From CAYTSW01 sp964440605 (GTDB taxonomy: Bacteria; Planctomycetota; Phycisphaerae; Phycisphaerales; UBA1924), in the NCBI GenBank assembly GCA_964440605.1, contig CAYTSW010000002.1, forward strand, positions 26,203-90,202: a stretch of 64,000 nt of DNA. The letters run 5' to 3'. The notes beneath the pieces are model-generated. The model was not told where the DNA came from. It worked only from the letters and a program-made list of their open reading frames with translations, and did no database searches. Shown in pieces: positions 25,619 through 35,033 of this stretch (its first letter is position 1; every line of letters begins with the position of its first letter). Made by a program: the position numbers and the translations under genes.

Positions 25619-26719
25619 TTACCGGGCGAACAACTCCGCCTGCGCGGGCGGCTCCTCCAAGAGAAGACCCCTGAGTGCCTCGAGCGAGCCTTCCCGCGAC
25701 GCCACGTACAGGAACTCCTTGTTCCGCAGGTGGCTCACCGCCCCCACCTGCTCGCCGCGCAGGTTGTGGATGCCGATCTGCGCACCCACGTAACGCTTGT
25801 AATCGCGCTCGATCACGACGACCCGGTCCTCGCCGCCGAACCGCGCCGCGAGCATCGACTCCATCTCGCCGCGCGAGAGGTATCCCTCGTTGTTGAACGA
25901 CACGACGAGGTACCGCGACTTCACGGCGTCGAGCAGCTCCTCCATCGCCTCGCGGAACTGCCGCTTGGAGTTGAACCGGCTCCGCCGCTCGCGGCAATCC
26001 ACGCGCTTGCACGCGACGCCGTACACCTCCGGCTTGTCCCACGTCACGAGCGATTCCCAGACGTGGTAGTTGCCCAGGTACGAGTGCTGGTTGTAGGGCG
26101 GGTCGAGATAGACCACGTCGGCCTCGTCCGACCACGCGTGCACCGCCTCCAGCGCATCCAGCCGCGCCGCCGAGCACTTGCCCGCTGTCGGCCGCTCGAC
26201 CAGGTCCGGCAGCCGCAGACGCAGATCGTTGTGCGCACGGGCCGCCCACTTCTTGAGGTAGGCCATCTGCACGCCCGTCGTCGAGTCCACCCGGTCCGCC
26301 GCCTCCATCAGCGACACGAGCACCACCGCCTCCAACTCGGGCGACAAGTCCTTTCGCGCGATCGCCTCGCGGATCGCGTCGATCCGCTCGCCGTTCTTCG
26401 GGTGGAAATACCGCGAGCGCTCGCAGAAGGTTTCGGTTACGTATCCTGGCGAGCCGGACAGCGCGTTGAACTCGCCAATCAGCCGCTGCGCGTCACGCGC
26501 ATGTTCCAGCGCATCGGCCCGCACGTAGCACGTCGCCAGCACGTGCGCGTACGCGTTGCAGTCGCTCGCGAAGACGCGATACCCCGCCCGCTTGAGCGCG
26601 TGCCCGACACGCGCGGTTCCCGAGAACGGATCGACCACCGTGCTCACGCCCGGCAGCGCACGAATCGTCTCCAGAATCGTCGGCAGCAGCACGCGCTTCG
26701 AGCCGAGGTACTTGATCAT
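25619..26719 (-). CDS. D12-class DNA adenine (N6) methyltransferase, orphan
   Basis: A 366-residue SAM-dependent enzyme of the Dam/D12 class. KYLGSKR (3-9) is the N-terminal SAM-binding motif, DPFSGTARVG (30-39) is motif I, and DPPY (206-209, in YLDPPYNQHSY) is the catalytic motif. No restriction endonuclease or specificity gene is adjacent, so it is probably a solitary methylase. Its start overlaps the end of an alpha/beta hydrolase gene by 4 nt, making it the last gene of a long minus-strand series. It ends 4 bp from the convergent smc stop. The recognition sequence is unknown. Confidence 0.88.
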   Translation of the reverse strand: MIKYLGSKRVLLPTILETIRALPGVSTVVDPFSGTARVGHALKRAGYRVFASDCNAYAHVLATCYVRADALEHARDAQRLIGEFNALSGSPGYVTETFCERSRYFHPKNGERIDAIREAIARKDLSPELEAVVLVSLMEAADRVDSTTGVQMAYLKKWAARAHNDLRLRLPDLVERPTAGKCSAARLDALEAVHAWSDEADVVYLDPPYNQHSYLGNYHVWESLVTWDKPEVYGVACKRVDCRERRSRFNSKRQFREAMEELLDAVKSRYLVVSFNNEGYLSRGEMESMLAARFGGEDRVVVIERDYKRYVGAQIGIHNLRGEQVGAVSHLRNKEFLYVASREGSLEALRGLLLEEPPAQAELFAR

Positions 26720-27624
26720 CCGCCGTTGTTGTCCTTGAGCACGCGATCCAGAAACGCCGTCACTGCGCGCTTCGCCGCGACCGCCGCGGGGTCGTCCTCG
26801 CCCTCAAGCTCGGTGATGTACCCCTTGGCGTTGAAGTTGTGGTCGCCGCCGGTTATGTCCGCCCGCTCCACGCGCGGGCAGTCGCCCGCCTCGAGCATCG
26901 CCTGAGCCTGATCGGCGTGCACCATGCGCACAGACGTGTCGGCATCGCCGTGCACGATCAGCACCGGGCAGCGCACCCGCGCCGCGTCCTCCTCGTACAG
27001 GTTGCGATCCGGGTGCTCCAGATGATGCCGATACCACGACGGCCCCATCCGCACCACACCCCCCGGCGCCCGCGCACACTCGCGCTCGACGTACCCCTGC
27101 CGCTCGAACTCCTCACGCGTCTCCCCGAGGAACCGCGTGTAGACCGACGTCCCCGCCAGCGACACCAGCGCCGCCGGTTCCATCGCCCAACCCTGCTCAG
27201 GCTCCCGCGCCCGCGCCGCGCAGCGGACGATCGTCGCCCCCGCGCGGCTGTGCCCCACCAGCACCAGCGGCAAACCACGCCCCGTCAGCTTGCCCTCCGC
27301 AACCGCGTTCGCCACGCGCCGGATGTCCGCCACGCACTGCTCCAGCGAATCCTCATAGAACTCATCGAGCTTCGTGAGGTCGTCGGCGTCCTTTTCGACC
27401 CCCGCGCGGCTGAGGGTGAAGCGGTGCACGAGGTGCCCCGACTCCGCCAGCGCCTCCGTCATGACCGGAGTGATGTTCCGGTCCTTGTGACCCGTCCATC
27501 CGTGGATCACCAGACACACGCTCCGCGGCTCACCCTCGGGCGTGTGTGTGTTGCCGTGGATCGGCAACGCCCCCGCCGCAGCGTCCCCCTCGAGCGTCCA
27601 CGTCTCGCTGACCGAGTGGCTCAT
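26716..27624 (-). CDS. Alpha/beta hydrolase (esterase/peptidase-like)
   Basis: A 302-residue cytoplasmic alpha/beta hydrolase. Oxyanion-hole motif HGWTG at 41-45, nucleophile elbow GHSRAG with Ser126, an acidic residue in VHGDADTSV and catalytic His in GGDHNFNAKG. The substrate is unknown; peptidase S9-like or acyl-ester hydrolases have this layout. It sits 4 bp after hldD and overlaps the DNA methylase gene start, so it is co-transcribed with both. Confidence 0.82.
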   Translation of the reverse strand: MSHSVSETWTLEGDAAAGALPIHGNTHTPEGEPRSVCLVIHGWTGHKDRNITPVMTEALAESGHLVHRFTLSRAGVEKDADDLTKLDEFYEDSLEQCVADIRRVANAVAEGKLTGRGLPLVLVGHSRAGATIVRCAARAREPEQGWAMEPAALVSLAGTSVYTRFLGETREEFERQGYVERECARAPGGVVRMGPSWYRHHLEHPDRNLYEEDAARVRCPVLIVHGDADTSVRMVHADQAQAMLEAGDCPRVERADITGGDHNFNAKGYITELEGEDDPAAVAAKRAVTAFLDRVLKDNNGG

Positions 27625-27628
27625 CCGC

Positions 27629-28657
27629 TCACGCCCCCGCCTCCGCCGGCACGCGTCCGGCCTGCCGGGCCATCCAGCGCCCGTACTCGCGCAGCGCCTC
27701 GACCGGGTCGCGCTTCGGCTCCCACTTGAGGCCTTTCTTCGCCGCCGTCATGTCCGCCTGGGTGAAGTGCTGGTAGAAGCCGCGGATGTGCTCGGGCATC
27801 TCGAAGTACGCGATGGGCCGCTCCTCGGCGCTGAAACCCAGCCCTTCGCGCACGGCTTGGGCGACCTGATTGAACGCTGTGGCTTGCCCCGAGCCGCAGT
27901 TGTAGACGCCCGGGTGCACCCCGCCTTTCGCCGCCGCCAGGCAGCAGTCGACCACGTCGTCCACATGCACCTGGTCGCGCTTCTGATCGCCCGGCTCGAA
28001 CAGCCGCGGATTCTTGCCCTCGAGCATCTGCTGCGCGAGCCGGTGGGCCATCGAGGCCATCGTGCCCTTACGCGCCTCGCCCGGGCCGAAGACGTTGAAG
28101 AAGCGCAGCCCGACGACGTGCGCGTCGCTCCCGCCGGTCAGCCGGCGGTGCGTGTTTTCCATCAGCCACTTGCTGAAGCCGTAGACGTTGTTCGGATGCC
28201 CCGCCGAGGGCTCCGCGAACGCCTCGCCTCGTTCGGCCTCCTCCGGAGAGCCGTACACCGCCGCCGACGACGCGTACACCAGCGGCGTCCCGGCACCCAC
28301 GCACCCGGCGATCAGCGCATCGAAACCGGCCGTGTTGTCGTGGATCATCACCGCCTCGTCGCCAACCGTCGTGTCCGTGATCGCGGCCAGATGAAAGACC
28401 GCGCTCACCGGCCCCTGCTCGACGATTTCCTCCAAAGGCACATCACCGCATCGCTCGGCGATCACATCCCCCGTGAACGCCCGCCCCGCCACCTCGTCGC
28501 ACCGCTGCACGAGCGTCTCGAACGAACCCGATCGCATGTCGTCGATAACAAGCACGTGTGCCGCGGGCTCGCGCTCCAGCAGGCGAGCAACCAGGTTCGC
28601 CCCGATGAACCCGCACCCGCCCGTCACGATGTAGAACGACGCTTCCTGCTTCGTCAC
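27629..28657 (-). CDS. hldD: ADP-L-glycero-D-manno-heptose 6-epimerase-type NAD(P) sugar epimerase
   Basis: A 342-residue short-chain dehydrogenase-type epimerase. The NAD(P) site is VTGGCGFIG (11-19), and the catalytic Tyr/Lys pair is Tyr159/Lys163 (NNVYGFSKW). The C-terminal substrate region GFYQHFTQADM matches the HldD group, which makes the heptose precursor of the LPS inner core. This supports a Gram-negative envelope. It starts with GTG at 28657 behind GGAGG, 4 nt after the LysM gene stop. Other NDP-sugar epimerases are less likely given that C-terminal motif. Other hld genes are not in view. Confidence 0.85.
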   Translation of the reverse strand: MTKQEASFYIVTGGCGFIGANLVARLLEREPAAHVLVIDDMRSGSFETLVQRCDEVAGRAFTGDVIAERCGDVPLEEIVEQGPVSAVFHLAAITDTTVGDEAVMIHDNTAGFDALIAGCVGAGTPLVYASSAAVYGSPEEAERGEAFAEPSAGHPNNVYGFSKWLMENTHRRLTGGSDAHVVGLRFFNVFGPGEARKGTMASMAHRLAQQMLEGKNPRLFEPGDQKRDQVHVDDVVDCCLAAAKGGVHPGVYNCGSGQATAFNQVAQAVREGLGFSAEERPIAYFEMPEHIRGFYQHFTQADMTAAKKGLKWEPKRDPVEALREYGRWMARQAGRVPAEAGA

Positions 28658-28661
28658 GCGA

Positions 28662-29336
28662 TCAATCCTCCAGGGGCGGCGGCGGGATGCGCAGCGTCAT
28701 CCCGGGTCGGATGTTCGTCCCGTCCCGATTCACTTGGTCGCGGTTCGCGTCACGGATCAACGTCCACAGCGACGACCGCCCGTACAACGCCCGCGCGATC
28801 CCGCCCAGCGTGTCGCCACGCTCGACCACGTACTCCGTGAAGACCGGGTCCGCCTCCACCGGCTCCGGCTCCGGCTCCTCCGCCGGCACGCCCTGCACGT
28901 TCCGCGGGTCCACCGGGATCAGGATGACCATGCCCTCGCGCAGGCGTCGCGGCTCCACGTCGTTCGAGTTCGCAATCGCGCGCCACCACCCGGCGTCGCC
29001 CAACTCGCGCCGTGCGATCCGCTCGTATGTGTCGCCGCGCTGCACCGTGTACTCGTAGAACGTCGGAGGCACCACGTCGGGCGTGGCCTCGATGTCGACC
29101 GCCTCCCGCGGATCGGGGTCGGGCTCGGACTTCCCCAGATCATTGCGGGGCGACGAGTCCCGGCGGCCTGTCAGCTCGGGGGCCTGCCTGGCCGGCTCGA
29201 CTGTTGGCGTGCGATCCATGGACACGGCCGGGCGCCGCTCGTCCTCTGGCCCGGGCGTCAGCCAATACGCCGCGATCCAGACGCCGGCGAGTATCGCCAG
29301 CCACCCCGCGACCTTCGGTGACCCCTGATCGTGCAT
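28662..29336 (-). CDS. Membrane-anchored protein with two LysM domains
   Basis: The 224-residue protein has one N-terminal membrane segment (about 9-26, VAGWLAILAGVWIAAYWL), a Pro/Arg-rich linker, and two LysM peptidoglycan-binding domains: about 94-141 (YTVQRGDTYERIARRELGD...) and about 168-218 (YVVERGDTLGGIARALYG...). It probably binds the cell wall from the inner membrane side. It is located between secDF and hldD in the same series. Confidence 0.85.
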   Translation of the reverse strand: MHDQGSPKVAGWLAILAGVWIAAYWLTPGPEDERRPAVSMDRTPTVEPARQAPELTGRRDSSPRNDLGKSEPDPDPREAVDIEATPDVVPPTFYEYTVQRGDTYERIARRELGDAGWWRAIANSNDVEPRRLREGMVILIPVDPRNVQGVPAEEPEPEPVEADPVFTEYVVERGDTLGGIARALYGRSSLWTLIRDANRDQVNRDGTNIRPGMTLRIPPPPLED

Positions 29337-29390
29337 CGCGACCGCCTCGTTCCTGCTGCGCGTCCCGACATCCTATCGGCCCGAACCGCC

Positions 29391-32300
29391 TCAGGGCTGC
29401 GACAGCGCGCCGCGTTCGTGATCGCGTTCGGCCGCACGCTGCGCCGCCGCCTCATCGCTGTAGCGGTTGTAGTACGCTTGCGCTGCCTTGGGGATCTTCT
29501 TGGTCCACACCAGCGGGGCCCCGACCGCGATCGAGGAGTACGTACCCACGACCACGCCGCACAGCAACGCGTACGTGAACGAGGCGATCCCTTCGCCGCC
29601 GACCACGAACATCACCGCCAGCGCCACGATCGTCGTGCCCGAGGTGATCAGCGTTCGGCTGACCGTCTGGTTGATGGACTTGTTCACGACCTCGCGCGAG
29701 GCGTACGCCAGCCGCCCGCGGTTCTCGCGGATGCGGTCGAGGATGATGATCGTGTCATTGAGCGAGTAGCCGATGATGGTCAGGATGGCCGCGATCAGGC
29801 CCAGGTCGATCTTGAACGGCTGGATGCCGATCGCCGCCACGCCCGGAAACCGTTTGTAGACGAACTCCGCCATCGCGATGAGCCCGATCGCGATGATCAC
29901 GTCATGCACCAGGCACGCCAGCGCCGCCAGCGAGTACCGCACGGAGCCGAACCGCGCCCAGATGTACATCGTGATGAGCATGAAGCTGAGCACCACCGCG
30001 ACGATCGCCTGGTTCCGGAACGTCGCCGCCACCTCCGGGCTGAAGGACTCAACGCCCGCCAGTTCCTGGGCCGACGCCAACGCGTCGCGCGTGATGTTCC
30101 ACTCGCTCGAGGCGAGCACGTTCTCCCATCGCGTGACGTCGACGCGCGCGTTGGCGCTGACGTCCGACACCACCACCGCCACGCGTTCCACCGCCTCGTC
30201 CGTGCCCTCGAGCACGACGACGTTGACGTCGCGGTTGAGCGCCGGGCCAGCGTACGCCGCCTGTCGCCGGATGTACGCGATCCGCTCCTCGATGCTCTGC
30301 TTCGACACACGCTCGCCGCCCGGCGCCCTGATGTCGTCCAGCAGGACCGCCACCCCGCCCACGTACGCCGTCACGTCGTTGCGGATCTCCGGCGCTTCGG
30401 GCTGGAAGTTATCGCCGAGGTTGTTGCTCAGGATCGGGAAGACCGGAACCCCGGGCGCGTTGAACTCTTCCTCGTCCGAGGCCCGGAACGTCAGCGCGGG
30501 CTGCGAGTCGACCACGTCGGCGAACGCGTTGACGATCGCGTCGCGCAGCACTCCGGTGTTCGTGCTCGTCGTTTTGATCTGGAAGCGGTCCGACGTCACG
30601 CCGTCCGCCTGCGGGTTCACCGCCTGCACCTCGGCGTTCTGAAGAGCCAGCAGCTCTTGCGCCTCGGCGAGTTGCTCCTCGTCAACGTCGGCGGACTGGG
30701 CGTTCACCAGCTCGAACGCCGGCTGGTAGACCTCGTCCTGAATCCGTGCCGCCACTTCTTCGCGCGTCATCGTCCCCGAGAAGCCCGGGCCCGGATCGCG
30801 CAGGTTCAGATCGAGCTGCGTGCCGCCGCGGAACTCCGTGTCGAGCAGTTCGTCCTGCTGCACGACGATGAACCCGATGCCCATCGCGATCAGCAGCGCC
30901 GAGATCACCACGAACACCGGGCGGAACTTGATCCAGTCGATGTTCGGCGTCAGGAGCCGGTCGATGAACGGGATCGCGATCGGGAGCTGGCTGAGGTTCT
31001 TCCAGCCGATCTTGTCGACGAGCACGGCGAAGACGACGCGCGTGATGAGCAGCGCCGAGAACATCGTCGCCACCACGCCCACGCCGAGCGTGATCGCAAA
31101 ACCCTTGATCTCCTGCGTCGCGGTGTAGCCCAGGACGAGGCAGATGATGAGGTTCGTCACATTGGCGTCGACGATCGTCGAGAGCACCTTCTGGTACGCC
31201 AGCCGCAGCGCCGTCTTCGTGTCGTTGCCCGCCAGCAGTTCTTCGCGCAAGCGCTCGTAGATCAGCACGTTGGCGTCGACCGCCATGCCGAACGTGAGCA
31301 CGATGCCCGCGATGCCCGGCAACGTGAACGCCGCGCGGTTCAGGCTCATGACCCCGAGGATGATCACCGCGTTGCACGCCAGGGCGATCAGCGCCACCAC
31401 CCCGCCCGTGAAGTAGTACAGCACCATGAACGAGCCCACGAGGATCAGCGCGATCACCGCCGCCGTCAGGCCCTTGTCGAGGTTGTCCGCACCCAGCTCC
31501 GGAGCGAGGACACTCCGGGAGATCGGCTCATCACTCAAAGACGCCTGAAGCGAGCCGGCGTTCAGCGTGCGGATGATGTAGTTGAGCTCGCGCTGCGAGA
31601 ACTGACCCTGGATGATGCCGTTCCGGGTGATCCGCCCCTGAATGTTCGGCGCCGAGTAGACGCGTCCGTCGAGGATCACCGCCATCTGCTTCTGGAGGTT
31701 GTTGCCCGTCAGCTCACCCATCCGCTCGCCGCCGCGCGGGTCCATGCGGAAGCCGATCGCCCGCCGGCCCAACTGGTCGGTCGTCGGGAGGCTCGACGCC
31801 AACGCCCAGTCGCCCTCGGCGTCGGTCAGGCGCTTGCCCGGGCGGTCGAACAGCAGCAGGTAGATCTGGTTATCCGCAGGCCGGTATCCCGCGATGATGC
31901 CCTGACTCGCAAAGAACGCCTCGGGGTCCTCGAGCAGCGACTCATACTGCGGATACGTCTGCGTCCAGTCGGTCGGCTTGTTGATGGGGAGCCACACGAA
32001 GCCCGGCACCTCCAGGGCGTCCGGGCCCCGCTCGCGCAACTGTCGGCGCAGCTCCTCGATGTCGCCCGGCACCTCGGCCTGCTCGGGCACGATCCGGTAC
32101 TCGAGCACACCCGAGCCCTGAAGAAGCCGTTCCAGGTCCGCGGGGTCGTCCAGACCCGAACGGTTCTCGGCGTATGCATCGAAGGCCTCGAGCGCCCGTT
32201 CGAGCGTCTCGACGCCGTCGGGCAGTTGTTCGAGCTTCGCGCGGATCGCGTCCAGCGCCCGCTTGCGCTCGCTGTCCACCTCGAGGTTGTCGCCGCTACC

Positions 32301-32993
32301 GTCGCCGGCGGGCAGCGACACCGTCTCGTCGGGGCGGGCCAGCGCCTGGCGCAGGTCCTCGGCCGAGACCGAGAGCTCGAACACGCGCGCTCGAGCGTCG
32401 TCGAACGCGATGTCCGCCGCCGCAGCCGCCGACTCCAACTGGTCGAGGTCGGCCGTCGGTTCGCCGCCGGCCTCCCGGATCGCGCGCTGCGCCTCGAACT
32501 CTTGGCGAGCCTCGCGCGCTTCGATCGCGGCGTCGATCACCGGATCGAGAATCGACTGACGCCCCGCGGTGTCCGCCATCGCCCGCAGGCGGTCGATCCG
32601 CGCCTGGCCCTCCTGCCGCATCGCTCGCTCGAACGCCGCCGGGTCGATCGCGTACGCGTCCAGCGCCTCGACCGCCTCGTCGTACGCATCGCGGTACTGC
32701 TGCACCGCCTCGCTGGGCAGCGGCATGCTGACCACCAGGCGGTCCCGGCCCTGACGCACGAAGCTGATCTCGAACAGGCCCTGCGGGTTCACGCGCTCGC
32801 TGAGCACGCTGATGACCCGCGGCACGACGACGTCCGCCTGCTCGTCCTCGGGCACGTCCACCGTGTACGTCAGGCTGACGCCGCCCGCCAGGTCCTTGCC
32901 CAGACGCAGGTTCTTGTCGGGCGGGAAGATCGACAGCCCGGCAATGATCAGGACGACCAGGATCAGGATGATGTTTCGTGTCAGGTGACGCAT
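29391..32993 (-). CDS. secDF: Fused protein-export membrane protein SecDF
   Basis: A 1200-residue fusion of SecD (to about 680) and SecF, an RND-type pair that uses the proton gradient to help proteins leave the Sec channel. TM1 is near the N-terminus and is followed by the conserved RLGKDLAGG. The P1 periplasmic domain is unusually large (about 35-510) because of a ~180-residue helical Ala/Glu-rich insertion. SecD TM2-TM6 region contains GMAVDANVLIYERLREEL; SecF contains IGYSLNDTIIILDRIRENRG. The start at MRHLTRNI was chosen because TM1 follows directly; upstream codons look non-coding. It follows tgt and yajC, the classic neighbourhood. Confidence 0.95.
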   Translation of the reverse strand: MRHLTRNIILILVVLIIAGLSIFPPDKNLRLGKDLAGGVSLTYTVDVPEDEQADVVVPRVISVLSERVNPQGLFEISFVRQGRDRLVVSMPLPSEAVQQYRDAYDEAVEALDAYAIDPAAFERAMRQEGQARIDRLRAMADTAGRQSILDPVIDAAIEAREARQEFEAQRAIREAGGEPTADLDQLESAAAAADIAFDDARARVFELSVSAEDLRQALARPDETVSLPAGDGSGDNLEVDSERKRALDAIRAKLEQLPDGVETLERALEAFDAYAENRSGLDDPADLERLLQGSGVLEYRIVPEQAEVPGDIEELRRQLRERGPDALEVPGFVWLPINKPTDWTQTYPQYESLLEDPEAFFASQGIIAGYRPADNQIYLLLFDRPGKRLTDAEGDWALASSLPTTDQLGRRAIGFRMDPRGGERMGELTGNNLQKQMAVILDGRVYSAPNIQGRITRNGIIQGQFSQRELNYIIRTLNAGSLQASLSDEPISRSVLAPELGADNLDKGLTAAVIALILVGSFMVLYYFTGGVVALIALACNAVIILGVMSLNRAAFTLPGIAGIVLTFGMAVDANVLIYERLREELLAGNDTKTALRLAYQKVLSTIVDANVTNLIICLVLGYTATQEIKGFAITLGVGVVATMFSALLITRVVFAVLVDKIGWKNLSQLPIAIPFIDRLLTPNIDWIKFRPVFVVISALLIAMGIGFIVVQQDELLDTEFRGGTQLDLNLRDPGPGFSGTMTREEVAARIQDEVYQPAFELVNAQSADVDEEQLAEAQELLALQNAEVQAVNPQADGVTSDRFQIKTTSTNTGVLRDAIVNAFADVVDSQPALTFRASDEEEFNAPGVPVFPILSNNLGDNFQPEAPEIRNDVTAYVGGVAVLLDDIRAPGGERVSKQSIEERIAYIRRQAAYAGPALNRDVNVVVLEGTDEAVERVAVVVSDVSANARVDVTRWENVLASSEWNITRDALASAQELAGVESFSPEVAATFRNQAIVAVVLSFMLITMYIWARFGSVRYSLAALACLVHDVIIAIGLIAMAEFVYKRFPGVAAIGIQPFKIDLGLIAAILTIIGYSLNDTIIILDRIRENRGRLAYASREVVNKSINQTVSRTLITSGTTIVALAVMFVVGGEGIASFTYALLCGVVVGTYSSIAVGAPLVWTKKIPKAAQAYYNRYSDEAAAQRAAERDHERGALSQP

Positions 32994-33104
32994 GGGGCGG
33001 TTCGCTCGAAGAGGAAAGCTCGGAAGCCGAGTGTCGGCAGAAAGATTCGTCAGCGTATGGCCGGTCTCCGCCGGCCCCAACTCGGGACCATCGCCCGAAC
33101 GGTG

Positions 33105-33629
33105 TCAGGCGGGGGTCATGACGTCATCCTCGACGCCATCGTCCTCGTGAGACTCGGGGCCCTGCTTGAGCACCGAGCCCACCGCATCGCGCAGCACGCG
33201 CATCCGTGTATTCGTGTTCTCGTCGATCTTCAGCACCAGCTCCTTGTCCTTGATCTCCACGATCGTCCCAATGATCCCCCCATTGGTCACTACCCGATCG
33301 TGGCGACGCAGCGAAGAGAGCATCTCGGCCCGACGCTTCTTCTCCTTCCGACCCGCGAAGATCGACATGATCATCATGAAGATCAGCACGCCGAACAGGA
33401 TGAAGATGAACTGACCGCCGAACGGGCTGGACGACGGCGCGGCGGCGTTCCCGCCGCCGCCGCCGGGCTGCGTCGTGGTCCCGTCGGCACCGGTCGCCGG
33501 TCCCAACGGCGCGGCTTCGCCACCGCCGTTACCCGTCGAGCGCGGCGGGGCGGAGGGCAACGCACCGGTCCCGGCGCCATCACCCTGAAGAAGAACAAAC
33601 ATCGGAAAAGCGGTCATGTCGTCGGGCAT
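33105..33629 (-). CDS. yajC: Sec translocase subunit YajC, with long Gly/Pro-rich N-terminal extension
   Basis: A 174-residue YajC-type protein: one membrane helix (about 72-92, GGQFIFILFGVLIFMMIMSIF), then RKEKKRRAEMLSSLRRHDRVVTNGGIIGTI (here cited in two parts, RKEKKRRAEMLSSL and RHDRVVTNGGIIGTI) that is diagnostic of the family. Typical YajC is ~110 residues with the helix near the start; here ~70 extra Gly/Pro/Ala-rich residues precede it. The start is MPDDMTAF, with a second Met 4 codons later equally possible. It lies between tgt and secDF. Confidence 0.92.
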   Translation of the reverse strand: MPDDMTAFPMFVLLQGDGAGTGALPSAPPRSTGNGGGEAAPLGPATGADGTTTQPGGGGGNAAAPSSSPFGGQFIFILFGVLIFMMIMSIFAGRKEKKRRAEMLSSLRRHDRVVTNGGIIGTIVEIKDKELVLKIDENTNTRMRVLRDAVGSVLKQGPESHEDDGVEDDVMTPA

Positions 33630-33729
33630 CGTGTATCCGCGGCCTGAGGCCGTGCGGGAGGTCAAGCGAGGGAGCCGCCCCGGGTCGAGCCGGAGGGCGG
33701 GAAACAAGGTGCGAAGGGCGGCCCGGAGC

Positions 33730-35028
33730 CTAGGCCGATGGCTCGCCCGGGTAAGAAGAAGCAGAAGCCGTTTGTTCGGGATCACTTCGGAGGTCAGACG
33801 GCAACACAACAGCCGCCACAGGCCACCGACGCCCGAAGTCGAGCCACCCATCATCGCGGATCGCCGCCCGGATGTCCACCATCAGACGCTGGAAGTGCCG
33901 GATGTTGTGCAGGCTCACCAGAATCGGACCCAGCATCTCCTGCGCGAGAAACAGATGCCGCAGATACGCCCGCGACAACGGCCGCCCCCCCGGCGTCTCC
34001 CACCCGTGCGCCGAGGGGCAGCACGCCGGGCAGTCGCACCCTTCCACCAAGGGCTCCGGATCACGCGCGAACTTGGCGTTCTTCAGCCGGACCTGCCCCG
34101 CGGGCGTGAACGCGTTCGCATTCCGCCCGTTCCGGGTGGGCAGCACGCAGTCGAACATGTCCACCCCCGCCCGCACCGCCGCGACGATGTCCTTCTCGTA
34201 CCCCACGCCCATGAGGTACCGCGGTCTGCCTTCCGGCAGCAGCGGCGCGGTGTGCTCGACCACCGAGACGATCTCCTCGAACCCCTCACCCACCGCCACC
34301 CCCCCGATCGCGTACCCCGGCAGGTCGATCTGCGTCACCTGTTCCGCCGAGTGCGTGCGCCGGTCGAGGTCGGTCCCGCCCTGAACGATCCCGAACAGCG
34401 CCTGCTCGCCCGGTCGCCCGTGCGCACGCTTGCAGCGCTCGAGCCACCGCACCGTCCGCTCATTGGCCTCCCGCAGCCGCCGATCGTGGTCGTACCCCGC
34501 GCGTTCCCACGCCGCCTTCTTCCGCTGCGCCTGAATCCGCAGCCGGGCCTGATTCATCGTGCGCGGGTCGACGCTGGGCGGGCAGTCGTCCAACGCCATG
34601 ATGATGTCGGCCCCGAGGTCGTTCTGGACCGCGATCGCCCGCTCGGGGGTGAGGGCGATCATCGAGCCGTCGATGATCGACTTAAAGGTCACCGCTTCGT
34701 CGTCCACCTTGTTGATGTCCGACATGGAGTAGGCCTGGTAGCCGCCCGAGTCGGTCAGAATCGGGCCTGTCCACCCCATGAAGCCGTGCAGACCCCCGAG
34801 GGCGGCGACCGTCTCCGGCCCGGGCCGGAGCATCAGGTGAAAGGTGTTGCCCAGCACGATCTGGCTGCCCGTCGCCCGCACCGAGGTCGGCAGCAGCCCC
34901 TTGAGCGTCCCCTGGGTGCCCACGGGCATGAAGGCCGGCGTGTCGAACGAGCCGTGCGGCGTCTGCACCACACCCACGCGGGCATGGCACGACGGCGAGC
35001 GGTGACGGATCTCGAGCTGCACCGGCAT
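33730..35028 (-). CDS. tgt: tRNA-guanine(34) transglycosylase (Tgt)
   Basis: The 432-residue enzyme exchanges G34 of GUN-anticodon tRNAs for a queuosine precursor. The (beta/alpha)8 signatures are present: DSGGYQ (Asp93), FDCVLPTRNGRN (Asp293 region), GGVAVGE, and zinc ligands Cys331, Cys333, Cys336 and His374. DSGGYQ has Tyr where bacterial enzymes usually have Phe. About 13 extra residues lie between the zinc cysteines and SRAYLRHL, and a 25-residue C-terminal tail is family-atypical. It starts 5 nt after the rhomboid gene and precedes yajC-secDF. A queuosine-precursor transporter begins at 63817, and a substrate tRNA-His is at 56929. Confidence 0.94.
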   Translation of the reverse strand: MPVQLEIRHRSPSCHARVGVVQTPHGSFDTPAFMPVGTQGTLKGLLPTSVRATGSQIVLGNTFHLMLRPGPETVAALGGLHGFMGWTGPILTDSGGYQAYSMSDINKVDDEAVTFKSIIDGSMIALTPERAIAVQNDLGADIIMALDDCPPSVDPRTMNQARLRIQAQRKKAAWERAGYDHDRRLREANERTVRWLERCKRAHGRPGEQALFGIVQGGTDLDRRTHSAEQVTQIDLPGYAIGGVAVGEGFEEIVSVVEHTAPLLPEGRPRYLMGVGYEKDIVAAVRAGVDMFDCVLPTRNGRNANAFTPAGQVRLKNAKFARDPEPLVEGCDCPACCPSAHGWETPGGRPLSRAYLRHLFLAQEMLGPILVSLHNIRHFQRLMVDIRAAIRDDGWLDFGRRWPVAAVVLPSDLRSDPEQTASASSYPGEPSA

Positions 35029-35033
35029 GGCGG

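Noticed and set aside
29331..33647. Very long plus-strand open frame (1438 codons)
   Set aside because: It is the antisense of secDF and yajC. Its product is dominated by Arg, His, Asp and Val with no recognisable domain, as expected for a shadow frame in G+C-rich DNA.
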